DNA of 13,545 bases, from positions 1-13,545 of the forward strand of contig CAJUJV010000091.1 in assembly GCA_910586845.1 (NCBI GenBank). The letters are read 5' to 3'. Of this stretch, positions 1 through 8,107 are shown one piece after another. Position 1 is the first letter of the stretch. Each line of letters opens with the position of its first letter. The translations under genes were made by a program, and so were the position numbers. The notes under the pieces were generated by a model. That model saw only the letters and a program-made list of their open reading frames with translations. It was not told where the DNA came from and did not search any database. Source of the stretch: an uncultured Hungatella sp. (lineage in GTDB: Bacteria > Bacillota > Clostridia > Lachnospirales > Lachnospiraceae).

Positions 1-1300
1 TGATGACCGACTATCTGTGGAAAGACATTCTTATAAAAGAAAAACTGACATTGATTATTGAGAACTATGCTCAGGTTGTTATCGAGGTGGATGAGGATAC
101 CAAAAAGAAAAAAGAGAAGCAAATTTTTCCACGGTATCATCAGTTGGATGTGGTCACAAAGCTTCTTAGCGATGTGCAGAAAAACAGTATTGGGCGTAAA
201 TACCTGATTCAGCACAGTGCAGGAAGCGGCAAGTCCAACTCTATCGCATGGCTTGCCCATCAGTTGATTGGGCCTGAACAGGATGGGCATCCGATGTTGG
301 ACTCTGTTATTGTGGTCACTGACCGCCGTATCCTCGATAAACAGATCAGGGATACTATCAAGCAGTTTATGCAGGTGAGCAATACCGTGGCATGGGCAGA
401 ACACTCCGGCGACCTTACAAAAGCCATCACGGACGGCAAACGCATCATCGTTACCACGATTGAGAAGTTCCCGTATATCGTTCCTCAAATTGGAGCCGAT
501 CACAAAGAGAATCGTTTCACCATTATCATTGATGAGGCGCATTCCGGGCAGAGTGGGCGCAATTCTGCGCAGATGAATCTTACTCTCTGGACTCGCCTCG
601 GATGATGAAATGGACAACGAGGACAAGATTAATGCTATGATGGAAGGGCGTAAGCTACTGAACAATGCCAGCTATTTTGCTTTCACAGCTACACCGAAGA
701 ATAAGACCTTGGAAACTTTCGGCATACTTGTTGTGGATGAATACGAAAATCCTATATTGAATGACGAGGCTGAACCGGTGTCATCCAAAGAAGTATGATA
801 CCTTTGTTTTGGATTTCGCTAATAAACCGGAAATATTGAAAAGTCCTTCTCCCACTATTATCGCACCACGATTTTGTCCGGCGAGACCGACCCGAACAAA
901 CTCTATGATCTTGTGGCGACGATGGAAGGATATCAGGTATATTCTGGCGATGATGTAGAACACCTGGTTAAACTCTATGATCTTGTGGCAACGATGGAGG
1001 GGTATCAGGTATATTCCTGGCGACGATATAGAACGTTTGGTTAACCTATATCTGAATGGTGCAGATCGTGATAAACTTGATCCTACCCTGGATGCCTGTA
1101 CAGCTATTTATACGCGGCTTGAAACGGATGATCAGATCAAGTTCAAAAGCGCGACGAAAGCGTTCTGCCGTACATATGGATTCCTTGGCGCGATTCTTCC
1201 TTATGACAATACGGATTGGGAACGGCTTTCCATTTTCCTTAATCTGCTGATACCAAAACTGCCTTCTCCCCGCGAGGACGATTTGTCGCAGGGCATCCAT
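1..1300 (+). pseudogene. hsdR: Decayed type I restriction enzyme R subunit (HsdR) gene, 5'-partial
   Basis: HsdR is the ATP-dependent translocase/nuclease subunit of type I restriction-modification; this copy cannot make it. The first stretch (3-605) carries the Walker A motif HSAGSGKSNS (about residues 70-80 of the visible part) and the DEAH box IIIDEAHSGQ. It then runs into a TGA, while the homologous text continues in another frame (DNEDKINAMMEGRKLL, then motif FTATPKNKT). After FTATPK the expected second helicase half is missing and the text resumes at RLNRCHPKKYDTFVLDFAN (about 764-820). Another frameshift near 838 moves YYRTTILSGETDPNK into the next frame, and one extra C near 1016-1018 shifts it again to GADRDKLDPTLDACTAIYTR up to LPSPREDDLSQGI. 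Similarity stops near 1300 at a hairpin, so the C-terminal part is lost. The 5' part lies outside the window. No hsdM or hsdS is visible here. Family identity is secure from the motifs; the individual lesions are inferred from frame changes. Confidence 0.9.
898..1042 (+). repeat. Diverged 72-bp tandem duplication inside the hsdR remnant
   Basis: Copy 1 (898-969) and copy 2 (970-1042) both encode the HsdR segment KLYDLVATMEGYQVYS followed by GDDVEHLV or GDDIERLV. They differ by eight substitutions and one inserted C. Five substitutions are silent (Ala, Glu, Gly, Asp and Leu codons); the rest are Val to Ile and His to Arg. A fresh duplication in a dead gene would not show this coding-like pattern. 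The two copies therefore look like parts of two different functional alleles joined by recombination. Confidence 0.85.
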
Positions 1301-1346
1301 AAAAAGACAGTATAAAAAGCATTCCTGCTTTCTACACTGTCTTTTT
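1301..1346 (-). terminator. Long-stem intrinsic terminator of the lipoprotein-kinase operon
   Basis: Two 21-nt arms (1301-1321 and 1326-1346) surround a 4-nt loop. Read as - strand RNA, all 21 positions pair (two of them G-U), the loop is GGAA (a GNRA tetraloop) and the arm ends in UUUUU. Read as + strand RNA, the same two positions are A-C mismatches. The element therefore fits - strand transcription and lies 28 bp after the kinase stop codon. It also marks the point where the hsdR remnant on the other strand ends. Confidence 0.85.
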
Positions 1347-1374
1347 GACTTTGCCATGATTGTAAAGTTGTATT

Positions 1375-4300
1375 TCACTTCTTCCCTTTTCCAATAACCT
1401 CTTTCAGAGTCCGATACAGCTTATCCACCTCCACAGGCTTGGACAGATGTCCGTTCATGCCGCATTCCACGGATTTCTTCAGATCATCGTCAAAAGCATT
1501 GGCCGACATGGCGACGATAGGAATGGTATGACTGTCCTCCCGCTCCATGCTCCGGATAGCTCTGGTCGCGTCCAGCCCGTTCATCACCGGCATCATAATA
1601 TCCATCAGTATAACGTCATAAGTTCCCGGTTCCGTAGTCCTGATACGCTCCACTGCCTGGGCTCCGTCATAGACGCAGTCGACCTTAAAGCTGCGCTCTT
1701 CCAGAAGGCTCTGAGCGATCTCGGCATTGAGTTCATTATCTTCCACCACCAGAACATGGCAGCCGTCAAAGGAGATCTCCTCCTCCGAGGCCTCAGCCTC
1801 CATATATTCTCCCAGTTTCAGGGTTATGGAGAAACTGAACAGGCTTCCTTCTCCCGGTTCGCTGTCCAGACGGATATTGCTGCCCATCATCTGAACCAGG
1901 CGGCTGCTGATGGAAAGTCCCAGACCTGTGCCCTGCTGCCTGGATGGATTGGTGCCGGAAGACTGTTCAAAGGACCGGAAGACCCGCTCCTGGTCTTCCT
2001 TGGCGATGCCGATCCCTGTATCCCGGACCGCGAAAGATACGAAAGCTTCCTTGTCCGTGGAACTTATTTCCTCTGCCGTCAGAGTGACTTTTCCTTTTAT
2101 TGGAGTAAATTTCACCGCATTGCCCAGAAGATTGATCAGAACCTGACTGATCCTCATCCTGTCCGCCATGAACCAACTGTGGGTCATCCTGATATTCTGA
2201 ACAAAATCGATCTGTTTGGCAGCCGCCTGGGGCGTTATGAGCTCGCTGATGGTGTCCATCATCTCATGGATATTGAAATTCAGCGGCTCCAGCTTCATCT
2301 TTCCGCTTTCGATCTTAGACATATCCAGAATATCATTGATCAGCCCCAGGAGATAATCGGAAGAAGACTGAATCTTCTGAAGACAGTCCATAATCCGTTC
2401 CTGACTCTGATCCTTCTGCAGGGCGATGGCAGTCATGCCGATAATACCGTTCATGGGAGTACGGATCTCATGACTCATACGGGACAGGAATTCGGACTTT
2501 GCCTTACTGGCAATATCATACTGCTGCTGATTCAGCTGATTCTGGATCACCCGTCCCAATTCCGCCAGATTCTGATACTCTTCGGCATTTTTCAGGATCT
2601 GGGGCTCCATGCCCAGAATACAGATATTACCCATATAATTTCCGTTGTCATACATAGGCATTACGACTCCGTACTGACCCGGATCAATACTCAAAAAGCA
2701 TCTGATCACCGGCTGCCGGCTGTCCTCCGCCGAGACATACCGCACCTCCGTTTTTCCCAGCCATCTGAGAAAAAGTCCTTTTTCTTCTTCTTTGTATTTT
2801 CTCACGCTCTTTGCCGCATTTTCTCTGTCTCTGTGCCACTGATAATCCAGATAATTGGAATTAAAATCAGCGCGCAGAACAGATACCAGCACATGTTCCG
2901 CGTCATAGAATCTTCCGATCTTGCGCAGCATCAGCATCATCTGGGCCGGGAAATCGTCTCCCTTGCCGAACAGATTCAGAGCCACGGATATAAGATTCAC
3001 TTCCTCGCTGTAATCCAGGCTGTTGATCTCCCTTCCCAGCAGCGGAGGCAGAATTCTGGATTCCTGCTCCGGTATGTCCTCATAAAAGAACCAGGACTCC
3101 TTCATATCGGAAATCACATGATCCCTGGCCAACTTTGCCATACAGATCAGAGTCTCGGCTGTCTGGTTCTTCTCTGCACATACCAGACCGGCGCGAAGAT
3201 CCACACTGAACACATCGGAATTAAACTCTTCTTCTGTCTTTTCCAGAAGACCACGGATAAATTCTTCCGCCTGCTGCCTGGATCTGTCTTCCAGCCAGAT
3301 CACAAATTCATCCCCGTCAAGGCGCAGCATCACCGTCTCGCAGCCTGTTTTTCTGTCAGATTCCCCGCAGAGACAGCGGATAACATGTCCGATTTCTTCA
3401 AGGATCAGATCTCCGAACACGATGCCGTTTTTCTCATTGATCTCTTTGAGACGATTCAGACGAAGGTTGATCATGACCCCCTCACTGTTCCGGCTCCGGC
3501 ATTTGCGCAGCTGCTCCATACCTGCGCTGAACACATAGAGGCCTGTGACACCGTCTGTCGTATTCTTTCTCAGCTGCTCTGCTTCTCTCTCCTTCTGTTT
3601 CTGGATATTCCGGATACTTCCCACCAATTTCCGCCGTTTTCCGTCTGTGTCATAAACTGCGTTGGCGGACAGTGCCACCCACTCATATTCCGCATCCTCC
3701 GGCCATTTCATCCGGAATTCCGCATACAGTTTGTCAGCCTTGCTCTGCATCTCCTCTGCGGCTGACTGTCTGTCCGCATCATAGATAAACTGAGGATTGA
3801 TGAAGCCGCTGTCAAATTCCTCACATTCCCACTGTCCGCTCATGGTTTCATGATTTACGATATCCAGCATATGATCCTCCAGATCATAAGAGAAGAAAAT
3901 ATCTTTGGATGATTCCAGAGCCACTCTGTAACGTTCCTTTTCCTCCAGAAGGATATTTTCCGCCTCTTTCTGCCTGTCGGTCAGATCTTTCACCACATCG
4001 TACATGGCATCGACTTCCAGAATATTGGATGGCGTAAATTCCTGGATTCCTGCTCTTCCTCTGCCGATACACTGTACAAGACGCTGGACCGGTCTGGTCA
4101 GATGTCTCACCATAAAGTAGATACCCGCTACGCCGAAGATCAGGCCTATGAGGATAGCCACAACCATCCAGATATAGAGCTGACGGCTCATGCCGAAAAG
4201 ATCTTCCTCCGTATTTAATCCCAGCAGCACCCATTCTGTATTGTCATAAGGTACATTATTGCTGTATAGCTTCAGAGGGCATACTACCGCATAGACTCCT

Positions 4301-5304
4301 TCCTTATTCATGCTGATATCCTGTACCAGAGACAGATTATCGTAATCCGTCTCGCGGAGGATAAAATTCTTTTTCATGGAGCGGATCAGATTATAGAGAA
4401 CTCCTTTTCCCACAAGGAGAGCATAGCTGCCGTCATGCTGTCTCACTGCCAGCATGTATCCTGACTGCTGGGAATGATTCAGTTCAGTCACAGGAAAATA
4501 ATCATACAGCATTCTGCTGGAAATCTCGATTCCCAGGATACCGTACACCTGTCCTTCCCACCGGAGGGGCAGAGAGTATGTAATCATCTCATAAGAATTA
4601 GCCGTCTCTTTCTCTAGGGAAAATGGCAGAGACCAGTAGCCCAGATCCTTGGTATCCGCATCTTTGTACTCCATCCCTGCTATCCACGGCTCATAAAAAT
4701 AACTGTCCGCCTCATTGTTCCCCTGGCCATCCATATGGAAACGTGTTGTCCAGCAGGTATCCAGAGGAATATTCCACTTTCTGGAAAGCTGCTTGCCGCC
4801 TCTCTCCAGAAGCAGATCCGTATAATTCGCAGGATTCGTGTTGGGATCCGAATCTCTGATAAAAAATCCCTCATAATCCGTTTCCTGCATATCCAATGAT
4901 GTCAGGATCAGAAAAATCCCTGTAGTATAGCTGTTCTGAACCAGATCCAGACATTCCGGAAAAGCCTGGTCCATAAACAGGCTTTTCATCTCTGATGAGC
5001 TGAGAAATTCTTCTATCCCAATGTCCTTGTTCTTTAAAAACTCTTCCAGTATCCCGTTGAACAGCAGTTCCTGTTCATAGACAGAAGCCCACCGCTGATT
5101 CATGTCATTCTGCAGAATTACTTTTCTGTTCTCCACCATCCGGCTCATAATGCCGCTGGAATATTCTTCCAGCATCCGGGTGGTCTTTCTGACTATCAGA
5201 GTACCCATGGTGATCATACTCTGTATCAGCATGATAATGATGAGGGGGATCAGAAAAATTCTGAATATGGTTGGTTTTTTTCTTTTCTGAGTTTTGATTT
5301 CCAT
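1375..5304 (-). CDS. Membrane hybrid sensor histidine kinase with PAS, degenerate GGDEF, GAF-like and receiver domains
   Basis: A 1309-residue inner-membrane sensor kinase. Domains in order: transmembrane helix about 14-38; extracellular Cache-like sensor about 45-372 (its end has the typical SLPLRWEGQVYGILGIEIS stretch); transmembrane helix 377-399; HAMP about 398-445; PAS about 452-570; GGDEF-like about 583-740; GAF-like about 765-925; HisKA with phosphoacceptor His945 (SRMSHEIRTPMNG); HATPase with N-box Asn1062, DTGIGI 1095-1100 and GTGLGL 1125-1130; receiver domain 1182-1305 with phosphoacceptor Asp1235 (ILMDIMMP) and Lys1289. The GGDEF motif reads DGDEF (663-667), and the metal-binding DxD of active cyclases is R-L-N (615-617), so diguanylate cyclase activity is unlikely. 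Start ATG follows the lipoprotein gene by 6 bp, so its ribosome site lies in that gene's end. No separate response regulator or HPt protein is nearby. The ligand is unknown. Confidence 0.93.
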   Translation of the reverse strand: MEIKTQKRKKPTIFRIFLIPLIIIMLIQSMITMGTLIVRKTTRMLEEYSSGIMSRMVENRKVILQNDMNQRWASVYEQELLFNGILEEFLKNKDIGIEEFLSSSEMKSLFMDQAFPECLDLVQNSYTTGIFLILTSLDMQETDYEGFFIRDSDPNTNPANYTDLLLERGGKQLSRKWNIPLDTCWTTRFHMDGQGNNEADSYFYEPWIAGMEYKDADTKDLGYWSLPFSLEKETANSYEMITYSLPLRWEGQVYGILGIEISSRMLYDYFPVTELNHSQQSGYMLAVRQHDGSYALLVGKGVLYNLIRSMKKNFILRETDYDNLSLVQDISMNKEGVYAVVCPLKLYSNNVPYDNTEWVLLGLNTEEDLFGMSRQLYIWMVVAILIGLIFGVAGIYFMVRHLTRPVQRLVQCIGRGRAGIQEFTPSNILEVDAMYDVVKDLTDRQKEAENILLEEKERYRVALESSKDIFFSYDLEDHMLDIVNHETMSGQWECEEFDSGFINPQFIYDADRQSAAEEMQSKADKLYAEFRMKWPEDAEYEWVALSANAVYDTDGKRRKLVGSIRNIQKQKEREAEQLRKNTTDGVTGLYVFSAGMEQLRKCRSRNSEGVMINLRLNRLKEINEKNGIVFGDLILEEIGHVIRCLCGESDRKTGCETVMLRLDGDEFVIWLEDRSRQQAEEFIRGLLEKTEEEFNSDVFSVDLRAGLVCAEKNQTAETLICMAKLARDHVISDMKESWFFYEDIPEQESRILPPLLGREINSLDYSEEVNLISVALNLFGKGDDFPAQMMLMLRKIGRFYDAEHVLVSVLRADFNSNYLDYQWHRDRENAAKSVRKYKEEEKGLFLRWLGKTEVRYVSAEDSRQPVIRCFLSIDPGQYGVVMPMYDNGNYMGNICILGMEPQILKNAEEYQNLAELGRVIQNQLNQQQYDIASKAKSEFLSRMSHEIRTPMNGIIGMTAIALQKDQSQERIMDCLQKIQSSSDYLLGLINDILDMSKIESGKMKLEPLNFNIHEMMDTISELITPQAAAKQIDFVQNIRMTHSWFMADRMRISQVLINLLGNAVKFTPIKGKVTLTAEEISSTDKEAFVSFAVRDTGIGIAKEDQERVFRSFEQSSGTNPSRQQGTGLGLSISSRLVQMMGSNIRLDSEPGEGSLFSFSITLKLGEYMEAEASEEEISFDGCHVLVVEDNELNAEIAQSLLEERSFKVDCVYDGAQAVERIRTTEPGTYDVILMDIMMPVMNGLDATRAIRSMEREDSHTIPIVAMSANAFDDDLKKSVECGMNGHLSKPVEVDKLYRTLKEVIGKGKK

Positions 5305-5310
5305 CTTATC

Positions 5311-6762
5311 CTACTTGCCTGCCGCCTCATAAAGCGCCTTACAAAAAGAATCGTACCATTCTTCAAAGGCTTCTTCCGTCACATAAGCGGAGGCCGCCTC
5401 TTCCAGGCTTTTTCCCTGTGCCATAGCTGCCGTCACTGCTTCTCTGTCTCTGGCCGCCTGATCTGCCAGATGATACTCCAGCACCTTCCTTGCAGCAGAG
5501 CCGTTTTCAAAACTTTTGTTTGTGTAGAGAGTCAGGCCATCCATCTCTCTGAAGATGGTCGTCAGACAATCATATGTCTTCTCCGCCACTTCCAGCTGCT
5601 GGTCTGCGATCACCTGATCCAGCTTTTCGGCGCTGTTTGCCTCCTTCTGTACCGGCAGATAACCGGACACGCATCCAAACTGAAGATTGTGATCCGCCTG
5701 AGTAAACCATTTCAGAAATTCCACTGCAGCATACTCATGCTTTTTATCAGACTTGCTCACCACCATGCCTGCTCCCTGCTGTACGGCGTAGCTTCTTCCT
5801 CCCTCAAACACAGGCGCCATCATGACGATATAGTCGATGGGATAACTGGTATTATCCAGCTCCACCTGATTGGGGAAATACATGGCAGAGGATGTGGATC
5901 CGGTATAAGCCAGCAGTTCTCCTGTCTTCACATCATCAGAGCGGAAAGAACCGTATGCTCCGAGATATCCTTTGACCATGGGCACATAATAATTTTCCCA
6001 GAGGCGGCGGATATTTTCTTTCGGTACATTGATCGTCAGCTGTCCATTTTCTACCTGAAAGATCTCCGATCCCAGCTGCTGCATGCCGATGATAAAATAG
6101 TTAGCCACAGCGTCTCTTCCGTAAAATGCTTTTCCGTCTCCCTCGATATCCGGAGTCTGACTGTCCGTCCACTCATAATAGGTCTGCGCTGTGGCTGTCA
6201 CTCCCTCTACGGTCTTTAAATCGTCCAGATCAGCGCCTGTGGCTGTCGCAAAATCTTCCCAGTCCGTCTTGTTGATCATCATGATCTCCGTGGACTTTGC
6301 CGTGGGAAATATCCTTAAACTGCCGTCAGAGGCGATACAGCCTTCTTCGATATAGGAATCAACGTATTTTTCCAGTTCTTCTTTGGTGAGATACTCGGAC
6401 AGATTAGCCAGAGCTCCTGCCTGTTCTACCTCGTAGGCAGTATCCGCATAGGATGAGAAGATATCCGGCATGGCGTCCGCCCCTACTTTTCCGCTGATAG
6501 ACTCTCTCACCGCAGTCTCCAGATCAGGTACGGAACCCTGACTGAAGCTCTGTACGTAAATCCCCATTTCTCTTCCTGTCGTATCGTTAAATTCTTCTAC
6601 CAGTGCATCAAATGCAGCCTGCTGTGAACCGTTATAGTAATGCCATATTGTCAGCGATACTGGATCGCCCGGATCTAAAGGACTCTTTTTTCCGCATCCC
6701 GTCAGACTGACTGCCAAAACTGCTGTCAAACCTATATATACTGCTTTCCCTGTATATTTCAT
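5311..6762 (-). CDS. Extracellular solute-binding lipoprotein (ABC-type sugar-binding family)
   Basis: A 483-residue secreted lipoprotein. The signal peptide ends in the lipobox LTGC, with Cys23 as the lipid-anchored residue, so the protein should sit on the outer face of the membrane. The mature part has the look of family 1/8 solute-binding proteins: LTIWHYYNGSQQAAFDALVEEFN near the N-terminus, a MPDIFSSYADTAYEVEQAGAL stretch, and the late motif AAVEFLKWFTQADHNLQFG that is common in carbohydrate binders. The start ATG at 6760-6762 is preceded by AAGGAAA about 10 nt upstream. It is the first gene of an operon with the hybrid kinase (6-bp gap) and has no permease or ATPase neighbour. This suggests a sensory role, as for LuxP with LuxQ, though import with distant permeases remains possible. 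The substrate cannot be read from sequence. Confidence 0.88.
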   Translation of the reverse strand: MKYTGKAVYIGLTAVLAVSLTGCGKKSPLDPGDPVSLTIWHYYNGSQQAAFDALVEEFNDTTGREMGIYVQSFSQGSVPDLETAVRESISGKVGADAMPDIFSSYADTAYEVEQAGALANLSEYLTKEELEKYVDSYIEEGCIASDGSLRIFPTAKSTEIMMINKTDWEDFATATGADLDDLKTVEGVTATAQTYYEWTDSQTPDIEGDGKAFYGRDAVANYFIIGMQQLGSEIFQVENGQLTINVPKENIRRLWENYYVPMVKGYLGAYGSFRSDDVKTGELLAYTGSTSSAMYFPNQVELDNTSYPIDYIVMMAPVFEGGRSYAVQQGAGMVVSKSDKKHEYAAVEFLKWFTQADHNLQFGCVSGYLPVQKEANSAEKLDQVIADQQLEVAEKTYDCLTTIFREMDGLTLYTNKSFENGSAARKVLEYHLADQAARDREAVTAAMAQGKSLEEAASAYVTEEAFEEWYDSFCKALYEAAGK

Positions 6763-6803
6763 AAGCGATCATTTCCTTCCTTATGTACTGTTTATTAATT
6801 TTC

Positions 6804-6832
6804 ATTCTATCACACACTCCCCGCATTTTCAA
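6804..6832 (-). promoter_or_regulatory. Sigma-A promoter of the lipoprotein-kinase operon
   Basis: On the - strand TTGAAA (6827-6832) and TAGAAT (6804-6809) are separated by exactly 17 bp. This predicts a start near 6797 and a leader of about 35 nt before the lipoprotein ATG. There is no obvious operator dyad around it. Confidence 0.75.
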
Positions 6833-6866
6833 CCAATACCCTTATGATCCTCCGTATTCGGTAAAC

Positions 6867-6900
6867 ATAAAAAGAAACGGACAAACCCGTTTCTTTTTAT
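6867..6900 (-). terminator. Intrinsic terminator after the DUF3881 gene
   Basis: A perfect 14-bp stem (6867-6880 with 6887-6900) and a 6-nt loop; the stem is A-rich on one side and T-rich on the other, so it could work in both directions. It lies about 20 bp after the DUF3881 stop codon and just upstream of the next operon promoter, so its main job is probably to insulate the two - strand units. Confidence 0.85.
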
Positions 6901-6921
6901 CAATTTCTTATTTCCTGTTCA

Positions 6922-7806
6922 TCAGGATCTGAATTTTGCAGTTCCTTTCATCCAGATCTGACCTTTAAATCTTCTGCCCACCATAGGTTCTCCTATAAGA
7001 TCCTGTTTATTGATAGCTACCTGGAAGATCATATCATTGCAGTCCAGTTTCATCTTATAGACCTCTTCCCCTGTCAGTCTGTTTTCCAGAACATTCAGTT
7101 CTTTAATGGTGCCGATCACCGAATATTGATCACATTCAATCCCGCAGGGCATAAAACAGGAATCAATAATAGAATATAAATCTTCTTTCAGGATCCTTCT
7201 GGATATCTGAGAATACAGGTCGATGTCCTCGATAGTCAGTGTCTCTATGGCTTCCTCATTGCCGTTCTTTGCCGCTTCCAGAAGATTGGTTCTCTCCTTC
7301 AGGGCCACTTTGGCCATCTCCTTCTGTTTCGCAGTCTTTTTAATAGGAAGAAGGATCTTCCCTTTTACGGATAGACCTGATAAACTCACCCACTCCGTAT
7401 CCGTGGATTCTTTCGCCATCTTTCTCTCCCGGTATTCCATCACATTTTCCAGGTAATAGATCAGAGAAATACCTACCCGGTATTCATCGAGAAGGCCGGC
7501 ATAGGTCTCCCGGTTGGTATGACGCTGAATAGAACATTCTGCTTTGGAAGAGGATTCCTGGCTCAATACATAGGGCACATAATATTCCGGATGAATCTCT
7601 CCTGTTTCATCCATCTCACCGTAGATGGCGACTCCCATATCAGGAGCCATCTCTGCTTTTACCTCACACAGATTCGTCTCCTCATCCAACTGAAGTTTCC
7701 TGATCTGTCCCGGCAAAGCCGACGCTGCCAGTTCCTTTATTAATTCATTGATCCTGTGCTTTTTCTGATATTTGCTGAAACCGACAGTGCGTAAAAATCT
7801 ATGCAT
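6922..7806 (-). CDS. DUF3881 family protein of unknown function
   Basis: A 294-residue protein that I recognise as the DUF3881 family, seen mainly in Lachnospiraceae; its function is not known. I see no signal peptide or membrane segment, so it is probably cytoplasmic. Visible traits are the N-terminal MHRFLRTVGFSKYQKKH, the family-like stretch SLSGLSVKGKILLPIKKT, the following charged helix KQKEMAKVALKERTNLLEAA (about 170-190), and an acidic region NEEAIETLTIEDIDLYSQIS. The start is set at ATG 7804-7806 with AGAAGGTG 7 nt before it. An upstream in-frame ATG at 7857 is rejected because it overlaps the predicted -10 box of the gene's own promoter. It appears monocistronic, between its promoter and a strong terminator. 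No catalytic motif was recognised. Confidence 0.85.
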   Translation of the reverse strand: MHRFLRTVGFSKYQKKHRINELIKELAASALPGQIRKLQLDEETNLCEVKAEMAPDMGVAIYGEMDETGEIHPEYYVPYVLSQESSSKAECSIQRHTNRETYAGLLDEYRVGISLIYYLENVMEYRERKMAKESTDTEWVSLSGLSVKGKILLPIKKTAKQKEMAKVALKERTNLLEAAKNGNEEAIETLTIEDIDLYSQISRRILKEDLYSIIDSCFMPCGIECDQYSVIGTIKELNVLENRLTGEEVYKMKLDCNDMIFQVAINKQDLIGEPMVGRRFKGQIWMKGTAKFRS

Positions 7807-7855
7807 GCTTTCACCTTCTCTCATCAGAACATTAGTTAGTCCATAGGTGCAATTC

Positions 7856-7884
7856 ATTATATCCTATATTGATTTATATTTCAA
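7856..7884 (-). promoter_or_regulatory. Near-consensus sigma-A promoter of the DUF3881 gene
   Basis: On the - strand TTGAAA (7879-7884), a 17-bp spacer, and TATAAT (7856-7861). The predicted start near 7849 gives a leader of about 43 nt. The quality of the match suggests strong housekeeping expression of this unknown protein. Confidence 0.85.
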
Positions 7885-8030
7885 CAGTGAATGTGCATTC
7901 ATAAAGAAATAATTTTATATAGAACATATGTTTGTTTTTTCTGTCGGGCAGGAAAGACTTCCTCTCTGCCTGCCGCAGGCTCCGTGCCCCAACTTAACGG
8001 TATATTTCCGCTGCACACAGGACTGCGCAT
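7885..8030. other. Non-coding spacer between gdhA terminator and DUF3881 promoter, with competing hairpins
   Basis: The gap between the two genes is about 300 bp and holds the gdhA terminator, the DUF3881 promoter and this stretch. Inside it, GGCAGG (7947-7952) can pair with CCTGCC (7969-7974), while GCCTG (7968-7972) can pair with CAGGC (7976-7980); the two stems share bases and exclude each other. No start codon with a convincing ribosome site and no RNA family were recognised. Confidence 0.4.
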
Positions 8031-8076
8031 AAAAAGGAAAAGTATTGAAAACCTTTCCGGCCTTCAATACTTTTCC
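8031..8076 (-). terminator. Intrinsic terminator of gdhA
   Basis: A perfect 14-bp stem (8036-8049 with 8063-8076), 13-nt loop, and five U after the stem when read on the - strand (8031-8035). It starts about 32 bp after the gdhA stop codon. The + strand side also has a T-run four nt further on, so it may be bidirectional. Confidence 0.88.
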
Positions 8077-8107
8077 GTCTTTTTGTTATATGGTGACCAT
8101 GATCTCT

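Noticed and set aside
583..610. Programmed frameshift or stop-codon recoding in hsdR
   Set aside because: More lesions follow (internal deletion, further frameshifts, lost 3' end), so the gene is simply decayed.
1447..3765. A 772-codon open frame on the + strand
   Set aside because: It is the antisense shadow of the hybrid kinase: no ribosome site, no recognisable domain and many His/Gln/Ile codons typical of reversed text.
5470..6219. A 249-codon + strand frame opposite the solute-binding protein
   Set aside because: Antisense shadow with no start signal or known motif; the - strand gene has a clear lipobox and family motifs.
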